Below, piece after piece: positions 1 through 6,266 of a stretch of DNA of 6,343 bases; the first letter of the stretch is position 1; each line of letters opens with the position of its first letter. Below the pieces are notes generated by a model. That model had not been told where the DNA came from. It made no database searches and saw only the letters and a program-made list of their open reading frames with translations. A program made the position numbers and the translations under genes. Source of the DNA: Planctomycetota bacterium (GTDB taxonomy: Bacteria > Planctomycetota > Phycisphaerae > UBA1845); contig JAJRSP010000105.1 in NCBI GenBank assembly GCA_024278775.1, positions 1 to 6,343 of the forward strand, in the 5' to 3' direction.

Positions 1-106
1 AGAGACCGTCCTCCCATTGCGCCACCTCGCTCAGCGGCTGCGTCTCGTGCTGGGGGTGACAGGCGGTGATGACCGCCGTGATGAAAAACCAGGCATATAC
101 AGGCAT
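1..106 (-). CDS. Putative lipoprotein, N-terminal 35 codons only (cut by window edge)
   Basis: The reading frame opens with ATG at 106-104 and runs off the left edge, so only 35 residues are visible. They begin MPVYAWFFITAVITAC, a short hydrophobic segment ending in the lipobox-like ITAC, with Cys16 as the predicted lipidated residue. A polar stretch rich in H, Q and E follows (HPQHETQPLSEVAQW). The signal peptide is short and has no basic residue after Met, which weakens the call somewhat. The start is supported by GGAG nine bases upstream, inside the last codons of the FlgI-like gene, whose TAA stop is only 3 nt away. The two genes are therefore probably co-transcribed and translationally coupled. 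The mature domain lies outside the window and I cannot name the family. A role with the preceding envelope lipoprotein is inference from position only. Confidence 0.6.
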   Translation of the reverse strand, partial: MPVYAWFFITAVITACHPQHETQPLSEVAQWEDGL

Positions 107-109
107 AAG

Positions 110-1855
110 TTATAACTCCGATTCAGGGCGTCCCTTACGCTGCGACGGACCAATAAGCTCCGTCGAGTCGGGACGTTCGAGAAAAAAATTGGCGTCTATG
201 GCACCGTCTTCGCAGAGATGATAGAGCAACCTCACCACAGCCCCGTAGGCCACACCCATCCCCGTGACCTTGTCGTTGTAATCAATATCAGCATCGCTCC
301 CGAGCAGCTTGATCAACGACGCCAGATCAGTCGACACCTTGACGGGAGGAGAACTGGATCCGGTTGCGACGACCGTACGTATCACAGTCAGCGACTCGGC
401 ATCGGGCTGGGCCGACACGATAAGTCCGCCGTCAGGGGAACGGTACAACACGGGCGGCTTGATCGCCAGATGGTTGCCGAACAGCGCGATGCGGCGTTCC
501 GTGCGGCGTTTCACGTAGACAAAAGCCGGTCGTTCGGTCGGAATCACGTCGAGGTGAAAGTTGTAACCACCAATAGCCTGGCTTTCAATAGTGACATCGC
601 GACGCTGAATCAGTTCTTCGTAGGCGGCTGTTTGGATACGCGGGTCGGCGTCATCAAGCAGCCGCCGCAACACGATGGTGGCTTGTCCCATGCCCTGCGT
701 CTCACCGAGTGCGCGAACGGCACGCATGCGATAACGACCGTCGGCATCTTCGGCGTGCCGGATCATGGCATCACCGGCGATGTGGTCACCGAGTCGGAGG
801 CCGGCCACGGCGGCGTAAAAGCTGACGTAATCCTTCGGATGGTCATAGAGCGGGTCCAACACCGGCAACGCGTAACGACCGAGTCCCTCCAGCGCCAGTG
901 CGATTTTAGCATGCGGACTGGCCGGATTACGGATTTCGGTGGCCAAGACCTTGGCACGCGCAGTACCCAATCGCGGATCGCGAAAGAGATAGAGTGACTG
1001 TACAAGCGAAAGGTAATGCCCGGCATCGCCACGATATTCCGGGGGGATCCTCAAGCTGACATACGACGGGGTCTCCGCCCGAGCGATTTTTTTGGCGTTG
1101 GGCGAGAAGTCGTTGATCCGATCTTGGATGCGTGTGGCCCATTGATACGACGGTTCGATAAGCACGAGACGCACACGGCGATCTTGTATCACAAGCCCGC
1201 CGCCAAGAATGATCCCTTGAAGCTCGTTGCTTTTTGTGGCGGCGTGGTCGTCCACAAAGGGGTTGATGAACACGGGACCGGCCGCTTTGGCGACACGTTG
1301 ACCGGAAATGGATCGTCTCGGGCTGACCTGTCGAAAAATTTCAAGATCAACGGTGTACAACCGCCCACCGCGCAGGGATTTGGTTTGAGTGCCCGGCCAG
1401 GCCTTGACCGAAATATCAAACCGATCACCCGCGACGGCCGCCGCCGGCACTTCCCCCTGAACCAACACGACGGCCGTATCTTTATCATTGATGAGACGCT
1501 CGGGTGAGATGCTCTTACTACCAACCACGCTGGACGTAAACGAGTGCTGCTTGTACATGCTCTGGACGAGTGCGTCGTAGGTGGTGCGCGGGCAGTCCGT
1601 GGAACCGTTGGTGCCGAGACCGACCACGAGCCCGACCCCCCGCACACGGAGCGGCGCGATCCCCTCGTAAAGCGTCATTGATCCGATCGTATCCTTATAC
1701 GCGGCGGAATCGGTGAGCGGGGCAGCCATCGGGTCGACGCCGAGGGATAACTTACTGCGGTGTTCTTCGTCCCAAACGCAGCCGCTCAGCACGGCCAGTG
1801 TGACGGCAAGGGTAAGGCTACGTGTGAGCCGGCGGTAACAGGTATCGGTGGTCAT
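110..1855 (-). CDS. Lipoprotein with FlgI (flagellar P-ring)-like domain interrupted by HEAT-like repeats
   Basis: This is a predicted exported lipoprotein of 581 residues. Residues 1-26 form a signal peptide (basic RRLTR, hydrophobic core, lipobox LSGC with Cys26); Val-Trp rather than Asp after the Cys suggests outer membrane sorting. Residues about 57-275 resemble FlgI: GVGLVVGLGTNGSTD (73-87) matches the GYGLVVGLDGTGD motif, SLRGG (160-164) is identical, and LVLIEP near 230 followed by RIQDRIN and VSLRIP matches the order of the FlgI core. Residues about 298-418 are helical and HEAT-like (for example GRYRMRAVRALGETQ and ADPRIQTAAYEELIQRRD). Residues about 528-560 recall the extreme C-terminus of FlgI. 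FlgI itself is about 365 residues and is not usually a lipoprotein, so this is not an ordinary P-ring subunit. An in-frame start at 2011 would overlap the UbiA gene and put 52 uncharacteristic residues before the signal peptide, so ATG 1855 is preferred, although no clear ribosome binding site precedes it. Function unknown; a ring or scaffold role in the envelope is conjecture. Confidence 0.75.
   Translation of the reverse strand: MTTDTCYRRLTRSLTLAVTLAVLSGCVWDEEHRSKLSLGVDPMAAPLTDSAAYKDTIGSMTLYEGIAPLRVRGVGLVVGLGTNGSTDCPRTTYDALVQSMYKQHSFTSSVVGSKSISPERLINDKDTAVVLVQGEVPAAAVAGDRFDISVKAWPGTQTKSLRGGRLYTVDLEIFRQVSPRRSISGQRVAKAAGPVFINPFVDDHAATKSNELQGIILGGGLVIQDRRVRLVLIEPSYQWATRIQDRINDFSPNAKKIARAETPSYVSLRIPPEYRGDAGHYLSLVQSLYLFRDPRLGTARAKVLATEIRNPASPHAKIALALEGLGRYALPVLDPLYDHPKDYVSFYAAVAGLRLGDHIAGDAMIRHAEDADGRYRMRAVRALGETQGMGQATIVLRRLLDDADPRIQTAAYEELIQRRDVTIESQAIGGYNFHLDVIPTERPAFVYVKRRTERRIALFGNHLAIKPPVLYRSPDGGLIVSAQPDAESLTVIRTVVATGSSSPPVKVSTDLASLIKLLGSDADIDYNDKVTGMGVAYGAVVRLLYHLCEDGAIDANFFLERPDSTELIGPSQRKGRPESEL
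116..119 (-). promoter_or_regulatory. Shine-Dalgarno GGAG of the downstream lipoprotein gene
   Basis: GGAG on the minus strand lies 9 nt before the ATG at 106, within the final codons of the upstream FlgI-like gene (Glu-Leu-stop). It is one of the two convincing ribosome binding sites in the window, and it decides the start of the truncated lipoprotein gene. Confidence 0.6.
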
Positions 1856-1932
1856 AGTGGCGTCTTGGCCTGGGGTGCGTGGGTGGTTGGACGAATGTCG
1901 TGGATCCTGGAGTCTCGGTTGTTCAGCGCCGT

Positions 1933-1970
1933 CGCGGCTGTCACACGATAGCCCCCGTTGACACGCCGCG
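1933..1970 (-). terminator. Imperfect hairpin immediately after the UbiA stop codon
   Basis: On the minus strand CGCGGC(G)TGTCA pairs with TGACAGCCGCG, giving about 11 base pairs with one bulged G and a 15-base loop. It starts directly after the UbiA TGA (1973-1971). No T-run follows, so it is not a classic intrinsic terminator; it could be a weak terminator, a transcript-stabilising hairpin, or chance in GC-rich DNA. It sits in the 115 bp gap (1856-1970), the longest between genes inside the window, in which I see no convincing promoter. Confidence 0.3.
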
Positions 1971-2885
1971 TCAAGCCGCACCGCCTCCGGAATGCAAAAG
2001 AATGTCGGCAATGGTCAGGGCCGACAGCACGATGCCGACAAGACCGTTAAGCGTAAAAAAGGCGAGGTTGACCCTGGAATACTCACCCGGACGCACCAGG
2101 CTGTTCTCTATGGCCAGGAGAACCGCGGTCACGGCTACCCCAATGCCATAAAGCGAGCCGAGCCCGGCTACGGAGCCGAGGGCGATCAATGCGGCTAGGC
2201 AGACCACGTGAGCCCCTCGGGCCACCCAAAGTGCCTTCACCGGGCCAACCCGTGACGGCAGGCTGAAAAGCCCTTCCCGACGATCACTCTCGATATCCTG
2301 GCAGGCATAGATAATATCAAAACCACCAACCCAGCAGGTCACAGCCAACATCAGCAACAGCGTACTCATGCCTACGGAGTCCGGGTGGATCGCCAACCAA
2401 GCCGCCAACGGCGAGAGCGCCAGAGCCAACCCCAGATAAAAATGTGACCACCGCGTGAACCGCTTCGTCAAAGAATATCCGCACAGAAACAGCAACACCG
2501 GACCGGCACACAAGAAGGGCCACGCGTTTTGATAAAATAGAAAAAAGCCAAAACAAGCCACAGCAAAGGTGACACCCGCCAAAGCCAACATCAGCCAGGC
2601 GGCCTTAATCGAGAGCGTACCGGCCGGTAGGGGTCGGTTGGCGGTTCGAGGGTTACGGGCGTCGATCGCGGCATCTGCGATGCGGTTGAAGGTCATGGCC
2701 ACACTGCGAGCGCTGACCATGCACACGATGATGAGCCCGAGTTGCCCCCACAGCGGCATGCCACGCCCGGAGAGGTTTCTCCCCGCGAGAAACGCAGCGA
2801 TCAACGCAAACGGTATCGCAAAGATGGAATGAGAGAACTTGACCATGTCGGCCCAGACACGGATCGTGTTGACCGCGGCGTTCAT
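1971..2885 (-). CDS. mqnP: UbiA-family prenyltransferase (MqnP-like, menaquinone synthesis)
   Basis: This integral membrane enzyme of 304 residues attaches a polyprenyl chain to an aromatic quinone precursor. The two Asp-rich motifs that bind Mg-diphosphate are present: NRIADAAID at 67-75, followed by NPRTANRPLPAG at 78-89, and DIIYACQDIESD at 190-201, followed by GLFSLPSRVG. About eight to nine hydrophobic helices are visible, as in the family, and the length is normal. SRVNLAFFTLNG near 270-281 is the C-terminal signature I associate with the UbiA-like group that includes MqnP of the futalosine pathway (substrate 1,4-dihydroxy-6-naphthoate), rather than with proteobacterial 4-hydroxybenzoate octaprenyltransferase. 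That distinction is inference; if ubiquinone were made, ubiA would be the symbol. The ATG overlaps the UbiX stop as ATGA, implying translational coupling. GTGGA upstream is at best a weak ribosome binding site. Confidence 0.88.
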   Translation of the reverse strand: MNAAVNTIRVWADMVKFSHSIFAIPFALIAAFLAGRNLSGRGMPLWGQLGLIIVCMVSARSVAMTFNRIADAAIDARNPRTANRPLPAGTLSIKAAWLMLALAGVTFAVACFGFFLFYQNAWPFLCAGPVLLFLCGYSLTKRFTRWSHFYLGLALALSPLAAWLAIHPDSVGMSTLLLMLAVTCWVGGFDIIYACQDIESDRREGLFSLPSRVGPVKALWVARGAHVVCLAALIALGSVAGLGSLYGIGVAVTAVLLAIENSLVRPGEYSRVNLAFFTLNGLVGIVLSALTIADILLHSGGGAA

Positions 2886-3532
2886 GCGTCCACTTCACCG
2901 GGGGTATCGCTCGGGGCGGGCGTCGGGCCAGGCGAGAGTGGTTCAGACCAGCGTGTGTTCAGCTCGTGATGGATGCCCACGAGGTCCAATAGTTTTCCGA
3001 CGACGAAATCCACGAGATCATCAATCGTATGGGGAAGCATGTAGAATCCCGGAGAGGCGGGACAGATAATGGCTCCTGATTCCGTCAGGCGTAGGGCGTT
3101 GAGCAGATCAATACGGCTCATAGGCATTTCGCGGGGCAAGAGCACCAGCCTCCGGCGTTCCTTCAGGGTAACGGCGGCCGTGCGATCAAGCAGGTTGTCA
3201 CTCAGTCCGGTCGCCATCGACGCGAGCCGGTTGCTGCTGCATGGGCAGACGATCATGCCGTCGGTGAGGAGGCTGCCGCTGGCGGTCGGTGCCCCCACAT
3301 CGCGGTAGGGATGGATGATAAGCCTGTCGTCGTCGCGTCCGATGATCGCACGGCAGGAAAGCTCACGAATTCCCAGTTCCTCACGCAACAGCCGCTGCCC
3401 CGGGGGCGTGACGATCAAATGAACCTGAGTGCCCGCGTACAAAAGACAGTCGAGCAGGCGTCGCGCGTAGGGTGCGCCGCTGGCACCGGTGATGCCCACA
3501 ATAATGCGTTTGGAGGTTTGCAGTTCGTTCAC
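2882..3532 (-). CDS. ubiX: UbiX-type flavin prenyltransferase
   Basis: This cytosolic enzyme of 216 residues prenylates FMN with dimethylallyl phosphate, giving the prenyl-FMN cofactor of UbiD-type decarboxylases. In the futalosine pathway the equivalent gene is called mqnM. The Rossmann-like N-terminus carries GITGASGAPYARRLL (13-27). ASGS (84-87), CPCSSN (96-101), LKERRRLVLLPRE (123-135) and PGFYMLPHTIDDLVDFV (161-177) are family hallmarks. Against Pseudomonas UbiX as I recall it, the phosphate and catalytic residues correspond to Ser85-Gly86, Lys124, Arg134, Glu135 and Tyr164. The usual Arg after the Tyr motif is Lys180, a conservative change. The conserved RW is at 194-195, after which comes an extra Pro-rich tail of about 20 residues. 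The start is GTG 3532, supported by AAAGGTGG six bases upstream. The partner UbiD gene is not in the window. Confidence 0.93.
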   Translation of the reverse strand: MNELQTSKRIIVGITGASGAPYARRLLDCLLYAGTQVHLIVTPPGQRLLREELGIRELSCRAIIGRDDDRLIIHPYRDVGAPTASGSLLTDGMIVCPCSSNRLASMATGLSDNLLDRTAAVTLKERRRLVLLPREMPMSRIDLLNALRLTESGAIICPASPGFYMLPHTIDDLVDFVVGKLLDLVGIHHELNTRWSEPLSPGPTPAPSDTPGEVDA

Positions 3533-3538
3533 GCCGAT

Positions 3539-3546
3539 CCACCTTT
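3539..3546 (-). promoter_or_regulatory. Shine-Dalgarno AAAGGTGG of ubiX
   Basis: AAAGGTGG on the minus strand is one mismatch from the anti-Shine-Dalgarno complement AAGGAGG and ends 6 nt before the GTG at 3532. It sits in the 30 bp gap after the TAG of the membrane-TPR gene and supports the GTG start and independent ribosome loading on ubiX. Confidence 0.6.
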
Positions 3547-3562
3547 ACAAAAACGGGGTTGG

Positions 3563-5488
3563 CTACGGGAACTCGGCCTGTACGCTACGGGAGAGTTTGC
3601 TCCACGCGCCGTGGGGAGCGAGCCGCGCCGCATGGGCGGTCCAGACAGAGCCCGGGTACTTTCGGATCAAACGGACGAGCGTTTCGTCGCTCTCAACCGG
3701 CTGTCCATTGTCCCGGTAGGCGATCCCGAGACGCAACATCGCTTCGGGAATCGCATCGAGATTCGGAAACCGTAGAATCAAGGCCTTGAGCTGCTGTATG
3801 CGAGCGGCGTTCGTCGGCGCGAGCTTGGCGAGTTCCAAATCAATGTTGTCCTCGAGTTGGCAGTCGGGGTAGCGACGTTTGAGTGCCCTCAGGTTGTCGG
3901 CGTATCGTTCATGACGCGTATCCAGATCGAGTAACCCGAAATTCGCTCCACCGTCGCCTCGTGGGTTCCCTGAGATCGGCTCATATCCATAGATCGGATC
4001 GCGGTTGTTCGCCAAGAGTCCGTAGAGTCTTTCGGTTTCGATCGTGACACGTTCCATCGAGATGTGTAGGCTCTCTTCCGCCGCACCACGAGACATCGCC
4101 TGGGTCAGCGCGCCTCCCGTGCTTGAGATCGTCTCTTTTCCGTTGCCGAGCGTCCGGGTGACCTTGGCGATTCGAACCAGCCGACTCATCGCACGTTCCA
4201 CCTGTCCCACACGAGCATCCAACTGGGCCAGACGTAGGGCCGCCACCACCCCCATGGCGGTGTCCGGCGCATTCTCATAGATCAACCGCCAGGTATCGTG
4301 AGAAGCTTCCGAAGGAAACTGATCGTAAAACCTGATCCATTTGGTCCGGCGAAACTCCGCAGTATCCACGCGGGTGTCCAACGTGCGGGCCTTGATAAAC
4401 AGGACGTTAAGTGCGTATCGACTATCGGGGAAGTGTTCGCGAAACCAATCACACTGGTGCGTAATTTCGGCCTGGTGACGTGTTAACTCCGACTGGTAGG
4501 GACGAAGCCCCGAGGTGAGCTCAAAAAGCCATTTCTCCGACTCCAGTTGTTTGGTCGCCTCCCAACTGGGCTTGGGGATGGGGGATCGCTCCCACCTGCG
4601 CATCGCCGATTGTTGCCAGGGCTGTGACGCATCCACATCGGTGAAATGGTTCACCGCACGCGAGGTCAGCAGACGGTAGTAGAGTTCGTCGCGACCGATG
4701 TTGGCTTCGAACATGACCACGGGCAAGCCGAACATGATGGCCAACAACGGCGTGATGGCACCGGGTCGGTAGTCAACGATCCGAGCGATCGAAAGCACAA
4801 TCGCAAATGCCATTGACGCCGCCACGATCGCCAGGACCCACGGCGCTACAAACTTGATCCGCTCCACCGGGTCGATTTTACCCACGATCATTTCAGTGCT
4901 GCCGGACCACGCGAGCAAAAAATAGATCACCGTCGGGGCCAGACCCGCCAACGCCGACACGAAGCGAAACTTGGATTGAAAAGGGCGTACCGAAGCGATA
5001 ATGCACGATGCCAAGAGCGTCACCGCTAGCCAGGGCATCACCGCGAGAAGCCCCACCACCGCGATAAACGGCAGGCTCGACCAAAACCGGTAGAGGATGG
5101 CGACGAGAATCGGGATCGAAATCAGGGCGGCCATCAGCAGACCCAGAATCGGAATCTGCATCGGCACATCTTGCACATTGATCGGGTTGAGCAAAAGTGT
5201 GCTCAGAGACACGTCGGCACGGCCCACACCACCAAACGTATGTACGAGTTGGTCCCAGTAACCGGCGGTGGAAGGGGCAAACCAGGTACCGCTGCGGAGC
5301 CAATAGGCGAAGCTGCCCACGGCCGCGAAGAGAAGCACGTTCACCGCAAGAAGCACCGTCGCACGAATGCGATACTTCGGGTGCGTACGCGACCACACAT
5401 CGGCAAGCGGAACATCCGTATCGGTCTGTTCTTCCGAAGCGATCGCCCTACCCGGACGCAGTGGTTTGTGAGCTTCCTGAGCCATCAT
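3563..5488 (-). CDS. Unrecognised membrane protein with C-terminal TPR-like repeats
   Basis: I do not recognise a named family for this 641-residue protein. Residues 1-41 are polar, ending in basic HPKYRIR. About six hydrophobic segments follow at roughly 42-62, 110-131, 139-165, 175-196, 212-234 and 242-262. The remaining 375 residues are soluble, Arg-rich and helical. Two regions look like tetratricopeptide repeats of the BamD/YbgF style: HQAEITHQCDWFREHFPDSR near 338-357, and 560-621, where ALILRFPNLDAIPEAMLRLG and ETLVRLIRKYPGSVWTAHA show the pattern of helix, (K/R)(Y/F)P, spacer, next helix. By the positive-inside rule the N-terminus, and after six spans also the TPR part, would be cytoplasmic, but topology is uncertain. 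The gene overlaps the end of ubiE as ATGATG, so the start is ATG 5488 or ATG 5485, and ubiX begins 30 bp after its TAG. A scaffold or assembly role for membrane quinone enzymes is possible from context, but nothing in the protein proves it. Confidence 0.8.
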   Translation of the reverse strand: MMAQEAHKPLRPGRAIASEEQTDTDVPLADVWSRTHPKYRIRATVLLAVNVLLFAAVGSFAYWLRSGTWFAPSTAGYWDQLVHTFGGVGRADVSLSTLLLNPINVQDVPMQIPILGLLMAALISIPILVAILYRFWSSLPFIAVVGLLAVMPWLAVTLLASCIIASVRPFQSKFRFVSALAGLAPTVIYFLLAWSGSTEMIVGKIDPVERIKFVAPWVLAIVAASMAFAIVLSIARIVDYRPGAITPLLAIMFGLPVVMFEANIGRDELYYRLLTSRAVNHFTDVDASQPWQQSAMRRWERSPIPKPSWEATKQLESEKWLFELTSGLRPYQSELTRHQAEITHQCDWFREHFPDSRYALNVLFIKARTLDTRVDTAEFRRTKWIRFYDQFPSEASHDTWRLIYENAPDTAMGVVAALRLAQLDARVGQVERAMSRLVRIAKVTRTLGNGKETISSTGGALTQAMSRGAAEESLHISMERVTIETERLYGLLANNRDPIYGYEPISGNPRGDGGANFGLLDLDTRHERYADNLRALKRRYPDCQLEDNIDLELAKLAPTNAARIQQLKALILRFPNLDAIPEAMLRLGIAYRDNGQPVESDETLVRLIRKYPGSVWTAHAARLAPHGAWSKLSRSVQAEFP

Positions 5489-6231
5489 GCGGTTTTCATG
5501 GCGACGTATACCGTCACCACACCCATCGTCAGCGGCGTGGCGTGAGCCTCCGAAAAGCCGACCCCCCGAAGACGATCACACATCTCTGCCGCGCCCAGAA
5601 ACGATACCACCGATTTGGGAAGATAGCGATACGCCCCCGACCGATCGCCGCTGAGACACACCGCGAGCAGCGGCATGAATCGCGTCGAATAGAGTTCGTA
5701 GCAAGCTCGGGCGACGGCGTTTTTCGGCCGGGTGAATTCGAGGATCACGATCCGCCCGCCCGGTCTCAGCACGCGGTACATTTCCGCAAGACCTACATCC
5801 AGATCACGAAAGTTTCGCACGCCGAACGCACATGAAGTGATCGAAAACGATCCATCTCGAAAGGGAAGCCGGAGCGCGTCGGCCTCACACCACCGATCCA
5901 CCCCGCCGGTCGCGGCACGATTCGCACGGGTGAGCATCTCGTGCGCAAAATCCGTACCGACGATGCCTCGCGGCGCGGCTTTGGCAAACGCCCGGGCCAG
6001 ATCACCCGTCCCCGTGGCGATGTCGAGCACATCGTCCTCGCTCGTCACACCGGACAGGCGGACGGTGTGTCGCCGCCACGCCGCATCCAAACCGCCGCTG
6101 CACAGCGCATTGACCAACTCGTAGCGCGGCGCAATCGCATTGAACATCGTACGTACGCGCGAGGCCTTGTCCGACACATCGTGCGGCGCATCAAGCAGAT
6201 CGGGCGTCCAGGCTGGTTCTTGCAGCGACAC
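5485..6231 (-). CDS. ubiE: UbiE/MenG demethylmenaquinone C-methyltransferase
   Basis: This SAM-dependent class I methyltransferase carries out the ring C-methylation of demethylmenaquinone (and of the ubiquinone precursor in organisms that make it). With GTG 6231 as start it has 248 residues, close to the usual 230-250. The family N-terminal motif MFNAIAPRYELVNALCSGG is at 29-47, the SAM-binding DIATGTGDLA at 70-79, GTDFAHEML at 92-100, LPFRDGSF at 122-129, FGVRN at 136-140, LRPGGRIVILEF at 155-166 and SGAYRYLPKS near 198-207, all in family order. The frame is open up to GTG 6306, which would add a hydrophobic 25-residue segment unlike this cytosolic family. GTG 6177 would give 230 residues. 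None of the three has a clear ribosome binding site, so the start is uncertain although the identity is not. The TGA overlaps the start of the membrane-TPR gene. Confidence 0.92.
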   Translation of the reverse strand: MSLQEPAWTPDLLDAPHDVSDKASRVRTMFNAIAPRYELVNALCSGGLDAAWRRHTVRLSGVTSEDDVLDIATGTGDLARAFAKAAPRGIVGTDFAHEMLTRANRAATGGVDRWCEADALRLPFRDGSFSITSCAFGVRNFRDLDVGLAEMYRVLRPGGRIVILEFTRPKNAVARACYELYSTRFMPLLAVCLSGDRSGAYRYLPKSVVSFLGAAEMCDRLRGVGFSEAHATPLTMGVVTVYVAMKTA

Positions 6232-6238
6232 GCAGGGC

Positions 6239-6266
6239 AGTATAACCACCGCAGCCGAAAACCCAA
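6239..6266 (-). promoter_or_regulatory. Candidate sigma70-type promoter before ubiE
   Basis: On the minus strand TTGGGT (6266-6261) and TATACT (6244-6239) are separated by 16 bp. The -10 differs from consensus at one position and the -35 at two. The predicted start of transcription is about 6232, next to the GTG at 6231, so ubiE could be leaderless or nearly so. A perfect TTGACA at 6313-6308 further upstream has no acceptable -10 at 17-18 bp. No promoter is visible in the small gaps before ubiX and UbiA, so this could serve the whole block. It was found by eye only, in a lineage whose promoters I cannot verify. Confidence 0.3.

Noticed and set aside
218..997. Long plus-strand open frame (259 codons) opposite the FlgI-like gene
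   Set aside because: It lies entirely antisense to a gene with a signal peptide and family motifs, its product has no recognisable domain, and long antisense frames are expected in GC-rich DNA.
1016..1507. Plus-strand open frame of 163 codons
   Set aside because: Antisense to the most conserved FlgI-like part; no domain, signal or ribosome binding site supports it.
1856..2011. N-terminal extension of the FlgI-like gene up to a start at 2011
   Set aside because: It would overlap the end of the UbiA gene and bury the signal peptide and lipobox behind 52 residues, which is incompatible with export.
3311..3775. Plus-strand open frame of 154 codons over the ubiX start
   Set aside because: It is antisense to conserved UbiX motifs and to the end of the membrane-TPR gene, with no supporting feature.
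5197..5835. Plus-strand open frame of 212 codons across the ubiE/membrane-TPR junction
   Set aside because: It spans the overlap of two well-supported genes on the other strand; the product is Arg/His-rich low-quality sequence typical of a shadow frame.
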